A stretch of DNA of 64,000 nucleotides from Nocardia panacis (GCF_003598715.1 NZ_QZFU01000041.1:248001-312000), one strand, 5' to 3'; counted from the stretch's first letter, positions 51,309 through 58,965 are shown. Notes: generated by a model not told the origin, from the letters alone. Numbers and translations: made by a program.

Positions 51309-51756
51309 GGGCCACCGCCAGGCCCGCGCAGTCGCCTATCGCCGCCAGCACATCCGCCCCGGACGGCAGGTAGGCGTCCTGCGGCCAATCCACCCACGTC
51401 CACCGCTCGACACCGAGCACCGGGCTCGGCAATGCCACCTCGACATCGGTATCGAGCACGTCCCCGTTGACGGGGTGCAGCCATTCCTGCACCCCGGCAC
51501 GGTCGTCAATGTCGTTTCGTACGAGGAAGATCCGGCGTCCGGTCGCGGGATGCATTACTACCGGCACGAGCACCCCATGCCAATAGTCCAGCCGCGCCGC
51601 GACCTGCCCGCCGAGCACACCGGGCAGACTGATCGCCCCGAGCTGGGGTGAGATGCGTATCGCGATTCGGCCTGTGGCGGCGTGCAGGACTGCGGGGAGT
51701 CCACACACATCCCGGTAGTAGTGGATGCGCGAAAGCACCGCATTACGAAGCTTCAT
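51301..51756 (-). CDS. First gene of the element operon, 151 residues, unknown function
   Basis: ATG at 51756 with GAGG about 8 bases upstream. Beta/alpha protein (YYRDVCGLPAVLHAATGRIA, VAARLDYWHGVLVPVVMHPA, RIFLVRNDIDDRAGVQEWLH, DVEVALPSPVLGVERWTWVD). I recall similar 130-150-residue proteins at the head of actinomycete mobile-element operons, next to XRE regulators, but know no function. Divergent from the regulator with about 300 bases between starts. Confidence 0.6.
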   Translation of the reverse strand: MKLRNAVLSRIHYYRDVCGLPAVLHAATGRIAIRISPQLGAISLPGVLGGQVAARLDYWHGVLVPVVMHPATGRRIFLVRNDIDDRAGVQEWLHPVNGDVLDTDVEVALPSPVLGVERWTWVDWPQDAYLPSGADVLAAIGDCAGLAVARA

Positions 51757-51995
51757 CGATAAACCTCAATCGGATCGCTGAAGTTGGTCTCGTGCGCGCG
51801 GAGCCGCTGGCGGCTGTGGTGTTCGGACCGACGCGCGCGGTCGGCGTATCGCCGTAGTTGGGCAGTTGGATCGCAAGCCGTAGAGGTCATGTCGTACCTC
51901 GAAGTCCGCAACGAATGGTGTGCACCCGGAGTCGGGGGGATGGCCGGCCCGGCACCGGGGCACTTGGGAACGTTACGCAGGTCACATGTCGTGAA

Positions 51996-52032
51996 GTTTC
52001 CTAAAAGTTTCCTTCAGTGTTTCCCTGGAAAC
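51996..52032. promoter_or_regulatory. Operator array at the element's divergent promoter
   Basis: Direct copies of GTTTCC at 51996-52001, 52007-52012 and 52019-52024, spaced 11 and 12 bp (one helical turn), and an inverted GGAAAC at 52027-52032. The last two form the palindrome GTTTCC-CT-GGAAAC. It is 25 bases upstream of the XRE gene's start, so autoregulation and control of the opposite operon are likely. Confidence 0.7.
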
Positions 52033-52043
52033 TTGGTGCGGCG

Positions 52044-52049
52044 TAGCGT
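52044..52049 (+). promoter_or_regulatory. -10 element of the XRE regulator gene
   Basis: TAGCGT 7 bases before the ATG at 52057; leaderless type. The operator array begins just upstream. Confidence 0.5.
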
Positions 52050-52056
52050 GAGATCC

Positions 52057-53217
52057 ATGCAGGAAGAGGACTCGGTCGGTCGGCGAATCGCGAAGTATCG
52101 CAAGCTGCGTGGGATGACGCAGCTTCAGCTCGCGCGGGCCGCGGGCGTTGGGAAACAAACGTTGGCCAAGGTCGAGAGTGGGCACGCTGCGGCCTCCCAG
52201 GTGTGGGTCGGCTACGTCGCGACCGCGCTCGGTGTCGAGGCTTCATTGCTGTACGGGGAAGACTCTGAGTATCCGAATCTCGACGGCATCATTCCGACTG
52301 TCCGGCGAGTGCTGGCCGCTACCGACCTGCTGCCCGACCTTGAACCCGAGCCGTTGGATCGGTTGCGCCCGTTGGTTCTTCGGATGATGGAATGGCGGCA
52401 CGCGGCAGCCTACGACAAGATGACCAAACTCCTGCCGGACCTCACGGACCAGCTCCTCACGGCGACGCAGCGCGACGGTGCCGAGGCATATTCGCTGCTG
52501 ACCTACGCCTACCGCGCTGCGAATACCCTCAGCCACAAACTGGGACATCACGACCTATCCATGCTGGCCACCGATCGAATGGTCTGGGCCGCGTCGCAAT
52601 CGGATGATCCTCTCCTGCTGGCGACGACGCGCTACGTGAAGTCTGCGGCGCTGGCTCGAATTGGCGCGAGCGCACAGGCCATTCAGCTCACCGACCGCAC
52701 TATCGCCGATGTCGAGCCGTTGGCCAATGACCTGACCGGGGCGGCAGTGCTGTGCGCGCTTCACATGCGACGAGCGGGCCTAGCCGCAACAGGCTGGGAC
52801 GCGGATACGACCGACACCCACTATGCCGAGGCCACCGCGCTAGCGGCGCGCGTCGGCGATCGTGAGGTATTGGGAACCGTTGTTGGTCCGACAAACCTGA
52901 AGCTATGGGAGATCGGGTCAGCCGTCGATCTTGGTCGCATCGGCGTAGCGGATCAGATCGCCGAAACGGTCCAGTTGCCTACGAGCTTCCCCCGCGAGCG
53001 ACAGGCGCATTTCTGGCTTGACCTCGCGCGAGCCGCGCTCGTCGCTGGCAAACCAGACAAGGCCGTTGATGCTCTGCAAGAGGCGCGATTGTGCGCGCCC
53101 GAGTACTTCAGGCATTCCCGAGCAGTCAAGACGGTCATAAAAACGACCGCCGAACAGCAGCGACGCGCCTCGAGCGGATTGCGCGCTCTCGCGAACTATG
53201 CCGGAATCCAGGACTGA
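52057..53217 (+). CDS. XRE-family regulator with TPR-like C-terminus
   Basis: A 386-residue regulator. Residues 5-65 are a lambda-repressor-type HTH (VGRRIAKYRKLRGMTQLQLA, RAAGVGKQTLAKVESGHAAA). The rest is a helical TPR-like array (TYAYRAANTLSHKLGHHDLS, RYVKSAALARIGASAQAIQL, ARAALVAGKPDKAVDALQEA). Such proteins control mobile elements in actinomycetes, often by peptide or partner sensing. It faces the small-gene operon across the operator array and is followed without gap by a 95-residue gene. Confidence 0.9.
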   Translation: MQEEDSVGRRIAKYRKLRGMTQLQLARAAGVGKQTLAKVESGHAAASQVWVGYVATALGVEASLLYGEDSEYPNLDGIIPTVRRVLAATDLLPDLEPEPLDRLRPLVLRMMEWRHAAAYDKMTKLLPDLTDQLLTATQRDGAEAYSLLTYAYRAANTLSHKLGHHDLSMLATDRMVWAASQSDDPLLLATTRYVKSAALARIGASAQAIQLTDRTIADVEPLANDLTGAAVLCALHMRRAGLAATGWDADTTDTHYAEATALAARVGDREVLGTVVGPTNLKLWEIGSAVDLGRIGVADQIAETVQLPTSFPRERQAHFWLDLARAALVAGKPDKAVDALQEARLCAPEYFRHSRAVKTVIKTTAEQQRRASSGLRALANYAGIQD

Positions 53218-53504
53218 TGGGCCTCCCATCGCAGCCGGGGGTCTATCGAGATGGCCGTAGTGATCTGTGGATTCAGAACACACACGGCCAATGGCTCCAC
53301 GCTGCCCGCCGCCTGAGTGGCGGCGAGCTGAAGTTCACACTCGGCGCGTTTACCGGGTGGCAGAACGGCGAACTGCTGGAGCACCCCGACCCAGGCGCCG
53401 AGGTTTTGCCGCTGGAACGAATCGAATTCGATGACGTCCCTGGTCATCTGCGTGAATTGCTTTCCGCGCTCATGAATGGGCACCGGGATCTTCCTCCGCA
53501 CTAG
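53217..53504 (+). CDS. Small protein coupled to the XRE regulator, 95 residues
   Basis: ATG overlaps the regulator's TGA (TGATG). The product is acidic and aromatic (MGLPSQPGVYRDGRSDLWIQ, LKFTLGAFTGWQNGELLEHP) with DDVPGHLRELLSALM at the end. No domain recognised. Coupling suggests it modulates the regulator. Confidence 0.65.
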   Translation: MGLPSQPGVYRDGRSDLWIQNTHGQWLHAARRLSGGELKFTLGAFTGWQNGELLEHPDPGAEVLPLERIEFDDVPGHLRELLSALMNGHRDLPPH

Positions 53505-53768
53505 GGTGACTTGCGGTCGGACGGCCGGGACGCTGCGGTAATCGATCTCGGCTTGCCGGTGCGCCGTGCCTTGCTCCGTGGTTGCAACTCGCTCAGTCCA
53601 AGACTCGACGCTCAACATGGCACATCTCGAATCAGAGGCCACCTGTTCGGCATATCGATGGGGGTCCACTGGAGCACGATCAGGGGTGCCTTGCATCGTC
53701 AATCCGGTTGTCGCGCTACGGACTAGCCGTTCGCGGCGCACCTGCGCCGTGGCTCTGGAAACATAACA

Positions 53769-53778
53769 AATTGGTGCA
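53769..53778 (+). other. Element right-end motif, first copy
   Basis: AATTGGTGCA, 10 bases before the TCTGCC that opens ephD copy B. The same decamer with the same 10-base gap precedes copy C. Confidence 0.6.
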
Positions 53779-53788
53779 CTTCGCGCCT

Positions 53789-54060
53789 TCTGCCCTGGTG
53801 TTGTCCACACGAACATCGTTGCCACGACCACATTCTCGGGTGTGAGCGCGGCGGAGGAGAAGCAGAAGCAGGAGCGCTACGACAATCTGTACCGGATGCG
53901 GCGCTACACCCCCGACAAGGTCGCCGAGCAGATCGTACGGGCCGTCGAACGCGACCGGGACATCGTGCCGATCACGCCGGAAGCGCGAATGCAGTTGCAG
54001 TTCAACAGGTTCGCGCCCGCAATGGTGCGGTTCTTCGCAGCTCGGGTGAAGCTCACCTAG
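53789..54060 (+). pseudogene. ephD 3'-end fragment, copy B
   Basis: Codes CPGVVHTNIVATTTFSG, then YDNLYRMRRYTPDKVAEQIV to FFAARVKLT and a stop, i.e. the last 90 or so residues of an EphD protein. It has diverged from copies A and C (for example MQLQFNRFAPAMVRF in place of VQYVVNRVAPGLVRF), as if from another lineage. No EphD 5' end precedes it. Interpreted as the 3' end carried by element II and displaced when element I inserted. Confidence 0.85.
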
Positions 54061-54145
54061 TATTCGACCGTGGGACCAACATATTCAGCCGATCCCGCGG
54101 GAAGGACACTGTTTCGACTCGATCACCAGTGACGGCGGCCATCCA

Positions 54146-54180
54146 CCGTGTTGTGCGCTCTGTAACCGCGCACAACACGG
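54146..54180. terminator. Strong hairpin/terminator between copy B and the next gene
   Basis: CCGTGTTGTGCGC and GCGCACAACACGG, 13-bp perfect arms with a 9-base loop, between convergent features. Confidence 0.8.
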
Positions 54181-54211
54181 CCTTATGTGGCAACCCGCTG
54201 AACAGCGTGTC

Positions 54212-54679
54212 TCAGTCCGCTCCGCTTTGACTTTCATACTGGTCGATGAGGCCCTGGTAGACACCGTTCGGCTCAGATCTCGACGAGATGTCGCGCAGAC
54301 CGAGGGTGACCGTTCGGCCAGCCGCAGCTGAGTAGCCGTCCTTATCGATGCCGAGGTCTTCCATGATCACCGGCAGTAGTTCGTCCAGTTCGTCGTCGGC
54401 AACATATACGGTGAGGGTGCATTCGACCGGCACATTGACCGGATCATAGGCGTCACCCTGAAGTCGTTCAGCCAAGTTGTCGATCTCACTGACCTGGCCG
54501 AATTCGGAATAGCACGGAATCCTGTTCACGCCGCGGATCCGATGCGCACTCCCTTCAAGGATCAGCGCGATCGGGTGGATCTCCTCGCTAGCAAGAGATC
54601 CAGGCCCAGTGAGGTCAGGTAACCCGAGCCCTACTGCGATCTGCCAGATGCGGCGATCATCGTTGTCCATGTAATCCAT
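54212..54679 (-). CDS. Acidic protein of unknown function in element II, 155 residues
   Basis: Starts MDYMDNDDRRIWQIAVGLGL; strongly acidic with a beta-rich middle (VPVECTLTVYVADDELDELL) and ISSRSEPNGVYQGLIDQYE at the end. No signal peptide. It lies 14 bases downstream of a secreted-protein gene on the same strand, so the two may be co-transcribed. The acidic composition and position resemble immunity proteins, but no family is recognised. Confidence 0.65.
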   Translation of the reverse strand: MDYMDNDDRRIWQIAVGLGLPDLTGPGSLASEEIHPIALILEGSAHRIRGVNRIPCYSEFGQVSEIDNLAERLQGDAYDPVNVPVECTLTVYVADDELDELLPVIMEDLGIDKDGYSAAAGRTVTLGLRDISSRSEPNGVYQGLIDQYESQSGAD

Positions 54680-54693
54680 ACTCCTCTACCAAT

Positions 54694-55053
54694 TTACTTG
54701 CCTACGCTCACTGTGCGGCAATGCTTCAACTTCTTTCCTGCTGGTACAGCCTTCTGAGCGTTGTTCTTCGCATCATTCACTGCACCATCCTTCGTCTTAC
54801 CGGTGCCGGTGAACGTGAACGGACCCGTGGCGTCTGTCCTGTCCAAGTTCTCGAAGTAGCAGGACACCGTTGCCTTGTAGGTGGCGGTGAATTCGAACTG
54901 CCATCCCGGCTGCGTAGCGCCGATCGTCTGAGCTGCAGCAGGCGGTGCCTCCGCCGCCGCGAGCCCTACCCCCATCGTTGACGCCCCTGCGGCGCAGGCT
55001 GCGGACAGGGCGATCGACGCGACGAACCGGCGGGCGGTCATTGCAGTGTTCAT
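54694..55053 (-). CDS. Small secreted protein in element II, 119 residues
   Basis: ATG at 55053 gives a Sec signal peptide (RRFVASIALSAACAAGASTM, cleavage after AAAEA or nearby). The mature part (about 85 residues) is basic, with two cysteines (VSCYFENLD and KHCRTVSV) and beta-rich segments (WQFEFTATYKATVSCYF, GPFTFTGTGKTKDGAVNDA). Not recognised. With the acidic neighbour it makes a possible secreted effector-plus-partner pair. Confidence 0.65.
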   Translation of the reverse strand: MNTAMTARRFVASIALSAACAAGASTMGVGLAAAEAPPAAAQTIGATQPGWQFEFTATYKATVSCYFENLDRTDATGPFTFTGTGKTKDGAVNDAKNNAQKAVPAGKKLKHCRTVSVGK

Positions 55054-55227
55054 GGATTTCCCATCTGACAGTCCGATTCCTTCACTGTTCTTTGACGCCC
55101 TTGTGGCGCAGCAGGTTCCAGACGACTCGGTGACGTACGTCACTGGAATCGCTTGGTGCACAATCAGTTCGATTTTCCGATGAACGGGGCGCGCTGTACG
55201 CCGATCGCCTCGCCACCAGAAACGTGC

Positions 55228-55237
55228 AATTGGTGCA
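55228..55237 (+). other. Element right-end motif, second copy
   Basis: AATTGGTGCA, 10 bases before TCTACC, which opens ephD copy C. Matches 53769-53778 in sequence and spacing. Confidence 0.6.
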
Positions 55238-55247
55238 TTCTCAACCG

Positions 55248-55515
55248 TCTACCCCGGAATAGTTCACACCAATATTGTTGCCAATACCCGTTTCTCGGGT
55301 CTCGGTGTCGAGGACGAACGTCGCAAGCAGCAGCGTTATGACGGGCTCTACCGCAGGCGTGGGTACGGCCCGGAAAAGGTGGCCGAGCAGATTGTGCGCG
55401 CGGTAGAGCGGGATCGTGCCGGTGACGCCGGAGGCGCGGGTGCAGTATGTGGTGAATCGGGTTGCGCCGGGGTTGGTCCGGTTCTTCGCGGCGCGGGTGA
55501 AGTTGACGTAGTTCA
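55248..55515 (+). pseudogene. ephD 3'-end fragment, copy C (attR)
   Basis: Nearly identical to copy A from TCTRCCCCGG to GACGTAGTTCA, but with an 8-base deletion after CGGGATCGT that shifts the frame. It lacks the 5' part of the gene. By the usual logic of integration it should be the original chromosomal 3' end, now displaced about 10 kb from ephD and decaying. Confidence 0.85.
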
Positions 55516-55826
55516 CGCGGTTAGGAGCAGCTCCGCTTCGACGCGGGTGGGGTTGGCCGTGACCGCCCGCCCACGGCAGCAGCGTCGATCGGCGAGCCGC
55601 CGCGTCGAAACCGTCATGGCCTACATCTGTCGGAACTGTCATTATTTCGTCATTCGCCCCGTTCGGGCCGGGAAATATGGATCCCGAAACGGGGTTTCAG
55701 CGCTCGTGTCGACCAGAACACCGGAGGTCGCGAGGTATCTTCAACTCATCGCACCGCTGAAACGCGGTGTCACCGAGTTCCGACACGAACGCAAAATATC
55801 CGCGGCTTCGCGGGGCGAGAGACGGA
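55516..55826. other. Intergenic region right of the element
   Basis: Roughly 310 bases without a recognised gene. It should hold the original downstream flank of ephD and the promoter of the oxidoreductase gene. Confidence 0.4.
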
Positions 55827-57092
55827 ATGACCATGAATGAGCGCATTCGATCATTGCCGCGCCCTCGGTGGCGCAGCCCGCTGCGGGGTCCGTGGCTGAC
55901 CTCGGTGTTCGGTTCGGTGCTGCTGGTGGGTCTTTCGATTGTTGTCCTCACCGGCTTACTGTCGTATATCGCCTACGGTCCGCAGCTGGGGCAAGCGATC
56001 CCGTCACCCGTCAGGGGCCTCGGACTGCCCACCTTCGATTGGCCGACTCGCCCCTCGTGGCTGTACCGGCTCACCCAGGGCTTGCATGTCGGGATGGGGC
56101 TCGCGCTGGTACCGGTGGTGGCGGCGAAGCTGTGGTCGGTGATCCCGCGACTGTTCGCGCGGCCTCCGGTGCGGTCGGTCGCCGAGGCGATCGAACGGGT
56201 GTCGTTGGTGCTGCTGGTGGGTGGCGTGTTGTTCGAGATCGCCACTGGAATACTCAATATCCAGTACGACTACATCTTCGGATTCTCCTTCTACACCGCT
56301 CATTACTTCGGAGCGTGGGTGTTCATCGCCGGATTCGTGGCCCATGTGGCCATCAAATTGCCGCGCATGATCACCGCATTGCGGTCACGATCACTGTGGG
56401 CGGTGCTGCGCACCTCCCGTGCCGATACCGAGCCAGAACCGGCGGATGCGGACGGTTTGGTCGCCACCGATCCCGCCGAGCCGACCATGAGCCGGCGCGG
56501 CGCCCTGGCACTCGTCGGCGGTGGCGTCCTGTTCGTCGTCGTGCTCAGCGCGGGCCAGACCCTCGGCGGGTTCACCCGCCGGGCCGCACTGCTGCTGCCG
56601 CGCGGCGGTGGAGAAGGCCACGACGCCAACGACTTTCAGATCAACCGCACCGCCGCCGCGGCCCGAATCGCCACCGCCGATGTCGATGATTCCTGGACGC
56701 TGAGTTTATTGGGCGGGCCTGCTGCGGTACGCCTCGGCCGAGGGGAGTTGCTGGCCATGCCCCAACATGTCGCCCGGCTGCCCATCGCCTGCGTCGAGGG
56801 GTGGTCCACCGTGCAGACCTGGACCGGGGTGCGGCTTTCCGATCTGGCCCGACATGCCGGTGTCGAGCAACCCCTTTCCGCGGTGGTTACCTCGCTGGAA
56901 AGGGACGGAGCATTCAATCGCGCGCTCCTGCAAGCGAATCAGGTGCTCGACTCCGACGCACTGCTGGCATTGCGGGTGAACGGCGCGGATCTCTCGCTCG
57001 ACCACGGATACCCGGCGCGAATCATCGTCCCCGCCATGCCGGGGGTGCACAATACGAAATGGGTCTCCAGCATTGAATTCCGGAAGGTTTGA
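55827..57092 (+). CDS. Membrane cytochrome-b-like and molybdopterin-binding (SUOX-type) oxidoreductase
   Basis: A 421-residue fusion. The N-terminal half has about five membrane helices with His residues positioned for heme b (LTQGLHVGMGLALVPV, YTAHYFGAWVFIAGFVAHVA). After a loop and another helix, the C-terminal 170 residues are a sulfite-oxidase-type Mo-binding domain; RLPIACVEGWSTVQTWTGVR includes the Mo-ligand cysteine, and PGVHNTKWVSSIEF ends the domain. Electrons probably pass from the Mo site to heme b. Substrate unknown. A small membrane protein gene follows one base later. Confidence 0.85.
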   Translation: MTMNERIRSLPRPRWRSPLRGPWLTSVFGSVLLVGLSIVVLTGLLSYIAYGPQLGQAIPSPVRGLGLPTFDWPTRPSWLYRLTQGLHVGMGLALVPVVAAKLWSVIPRLFARPPVRSVAEAIERVSLVLLVGGVLFEIATGILNIQYDYIFGFSFYTAHYFGAWVFIAGFVAHVAIKLPRMITALRSRSLWAVLRTSRADTEPEPADADGLVATDPAEPTMSRRGALALVGGGVLFVVVLSAGQTLGGFTRRAALLLPRGGGEGHDANDFQINRTAAAARIATADVDDSWTLSLLGGPAAVRLGRGELLAMPQHVARLPIACVEGWSTVQTWTGVRLSDLARHAGVEQPLSAVVTSLERDGAFNRALLQANQVLDSDALLALRVNGADLSLDHGYPARIIVPAMPGVHNTKWVSSIEFRKV

Positions 57093-57093
57093 G

Positions 57094-57603
57094 ATGAGCA
57101 CGACCAGGCTGATCCGCCGCTGGAAACGTGCGTACGGAGCACACCCACTGCATTTACTCGTACTGCTGATGGCATTCGCGCTCGCGGGGTACACCGTATG
57201 GGTGCTCGGATTCGATGCCCTGTGGAACCATCAGGTGTGGTGGCAGGCGATCGCGGTATGGTTCGTGGCGGCCATTATCGCGCACGACCTCATACTTTTT
57301 CCCGCATACGCGCTCGTTGATCGCATCCTGGCCGCGGCGTCGGCCCGAACTCGACTCCGGGTGTCGCCATTGAACTATGTCCGGGTGCCCCTGCTCGGCA
57401 TCGGGCTGTCGTTTCTACTGTTCTTCCCCGGCATCATCCGGCAGGGTGCGGTGACCTATCACGCGGCCACCGGAGGCACCCAGCAACCGTTTCTCCAGCG
57501 CTGGCTCCTGCTATCCGCGGCCTTGCTCGCCGTCAGCGCGATCGTCTATGCGATCCAGAGTCTGCGCGCGCGCCGACCCCCCTCGCGATCGGCGCGAGAT
57601 TGA
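57094..57603 (+). CDS. Four-helix membrane protein coupled to the Mo-oxidoreductase
   Basis: A 169-residue protein starting at the ATG one base after the preceding stop. Four hydrophobic segments (LLVLLMAFALAGYTVWVLGF, AIAVWFVAAIIAHDLILFPA, VPLLGIGLSFLLFFPGII, LLLSAALLAVSAIVYAI). No named family recognised; probably an accessory subunit or a membrane partner of the oxidoreductase. Confidence 0.75.
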   Translation: MSTTRLIRRWKRAYGAHPLHLLVLLMAFALAGYTVWVLGFDALWNHQVWWQAIAVWFVAAIIAHDLILFPAYALVDRILAAASARTRLRVSPLNYVRVPLLGIGLSFLLFFPGIIRQGAVTYHAATGGTQQPFLQRWLLLSAALLAVSAIVYAIQSLRARRPPSRSARD

Positions 57604-57687
57604 CCATCCATTCCGGCATCGGGCACGCCGATAGCCCTTCTTCGGTTGACGACCATCGCACGCGGCAACTCTTCGCGGGCACGTAGG

Positions 57688-58185
57688 TTATGCGGTTCGG
57701 AGTAGTTCGGCCTCGATGGCTTCGACGCGGGTGGCGTCGATGCCCCACGGGTTTTCGACGCCGACCCCGCGGTCCAGGTCCCACAGGACGCATTCCTCGC
57801 CGGGTTCGCGCATCATCGACCAGGCGACCACCGTGCGGCCCAATTGTTGGGCCATGGTGCCGTGTGCCGGATTCGGCGGACCCGCGCCCTCCGGATGATG
57901 GTGCAGGAAGCGCCCATACGCGTCGGTGCAGAAGCGGGCATAGCGTTGCGTGCACAGGATCAAGCCGTGCCACGCCTCATCCACCGCGTGCGAAGGCATT
58001 CCGATGATCTGGTCGTCGCGCAGGGCGGCGCCGCAGCAGCGCAGCCATTGCCGCAGGCCCGTCTCGACCAACTCCCTCGGCTGCCACGGGCAGGTTTTGA
58101 ACACTGCCTCAGGAAGTTCCAATGCCGCTACCGCCGCCGCGACTGTCTCCCGGTCGATTCGGCGACCCCTCCTGAAAAGCGACAC
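57688..58185 (-). CDS. Glycine-rich-domain-protein-like (GRDP-like) protein
   Basis: A 165-residue protein with the signature MPSHAVDEAWHGLILCTQRY of GRDP-like proteins, in which a conserved His and Trp lie in a helical bundle. It is divergent from a Gly/Ser/Cys-rich membrane protein gene; GRDP-like genes and TIGR04222-type Gly-rich membrane protein genes commonly occur together in actinomycetes. Function unknown. Confidence 0.75.
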   Translation of the reverse strand: MSLFRRGRRIDRETVAAAVAALELPEAVFKTCPWQPRELVETGLRQWLRCCGAALRDDQIIGMPSHAVDEAWHGLILCTQRYARFCTDAYGRFLHHHPEGAGPPNPAHGTMAQQLGRTVVAWSMMREPGEECVLWDLDRGVGVENPWGIDATRVEAIEAELLRTA

Positions 58186-58202
58186 GGTTCACTCTATCGG
58201 GC

Positions 58203-58208
58203 TACGGT
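58203..58208 (+). promoter_or_regulatory. -10 element of the Gly-rich membrane protein gene
   Basis: TACGGT, 6 bases before the ATG at 58215; leaderless type. Confidence 0.5.
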
Positions 58209-58214
58209 TGTCGC

Positions 58215-58589
58215 ATGGGAGGGATCTTGGCCTTGCTTCTCGGTATCGGATGCGTACTGCTCATCTTCGCGATTCCGGTGTGGATTGTTCGGAGTTTCCG
58301 GGGAGTGGTAGAGCGTCGAAGGGCCGCTTCGGGTGTGAGCCCTTGGGTTGTCGGGTCTTACGGTTCGTCGTCGCCGGATTCCGGTGGTGCGAGCGGTTTC
58401 TACGATTCCGGGACCTCCGATTCCGGATCCTCCTCGGGTGGCCATCACGGGCATTCGCACAGCGGATGCGGGGGAGGCAGTGGCTGCGGTGGCGGAAGCA
58501 GCAGCAGTTGCGGCGGTGGCAGCAGCAGTAGCTGTGGTGGTGGCAGCAGCTGTGGCGGCGGCGGAAGCAGTTGCGGCGGCGGTTCATGA
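58215..58589 (+). CDS. Membrane protein with Gly/Ser/Cys-rich tail
   Basis: A 124-residue protein: one N-terminal membrane helix (ILALLLGIGCVLLIFAIPVW), a Ser/Gly-rich middle with HHGHSHSGC, and a C-terminus made of Gly-Gly-Cys and Ser-Ser-Cys runs (GGGSSSSCGGGSSSSCGGGS). The tail is like those of TIGR04222-type proteins but the rest of that family is absent. The cysteines could bind metal or cross-link at the surface. Confidence 0.75.
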   Translation: MGGILALLLGIGCVLLIFAIPVWIVRSFRGVVERRRAASGVSPWVVGSYGSSSPDSGGASGFYDSGTSDSGSSSGGHHGHSHSGCGGGSGCGGGSSSSCGGGSSSSCGGGSSCGGGGSSCGGGS

Positions 58590-58632
58590 ACCTTCGCAAT
58601 GGAAATGGGCACGGGTTCGCCGTGCCCATCCG

Positions 58633-58965
58633 CTAGCGGAGTTCGCCTTGAATTACTTCGCCCTGTTCCGGAAGCATCGCCGCCAGTAGGTGTTCGGCCC
58701 CCACCATGTCGTGTCCGTGCCCGGTGGCGATGGCAGCGGCCTGATGCAGGACCCCGACCAATCCGGGCGAGGCCGGGGCCACGGTGACGGTCGCCTCGTT
58801 GCTTTCGCCGAAAGTCATGGCCGACACCGTGATTCCCCGTGCGCCCGGACGCGCCCCGAACAATCCCTGCACTACGAATAGCCCGAAGATCCCCAATAGC
58901 ATCCAGCCAACTTTGCTGCGCACCACGACCCCAATCGTTCGTGGCGAGACCCCTCTCGCCGTCAA
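58633..58965 (-). CDS. Small membrane protein with a Clp-N-like C-terminus
   Basis: A 110-residue protein. One N-terminal membrane helix (VGWMLLGIFGLFVVQGLFG), then LHQAAAIATGHGHDMVGAEH followed by LLAAMLPEQGEV, which matches one half of a Clp N-terminal repeat (A-A-x-x-GHxxVGxEHLLxALL). It may present an adaptor-like surface at the membrane. It is convergent with the Gly-rich gene. Confidence 0.7.
   Translation of the reverse strand: MTARGVSPRTIGVVVRSKVGWMLLGIFGLFVVQGLFGARPGARGITVSAMTFGESNEATVTVAPASPGLVGVLHQAAAIATGHGHDMVGAEHLLAAMLPEQGEVIQGELR

Larger units (their letters stand above)
45264..55515. mobile_element. Region of two stacked integrative elements in the 3' end of ephD
   Basis: Three copies of the ephD 3' end divide this region into unit I (45264 to about 53788) and unit II (53789 to about 55247). 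Copies B and C lack the ephD 5' end and start at the same codon (the Cys-Pro-Gly or Tyr-Pro-Gly of xPGxVHTN). Both are preceded by AATTGGTGCA at an identical 10-base distance, as expected for element right ends. Gene content is non-core: a phage-tail-like fragment, a mobile-element-style operon with an XRE regulator, and small orphan genes. No integrase, excisionase, relaxase, FtsK-like or replication gene was recognised, so the elements are defective, trans-mobilised, or use an unknown recombinase. Confidence 0.7.

Noticed and set aside
53505..53788. A possible gene between the small coupled gene and copy B
   Set aside because: Several short frames on both strands but no start signal, coupling or recognisable sequence.
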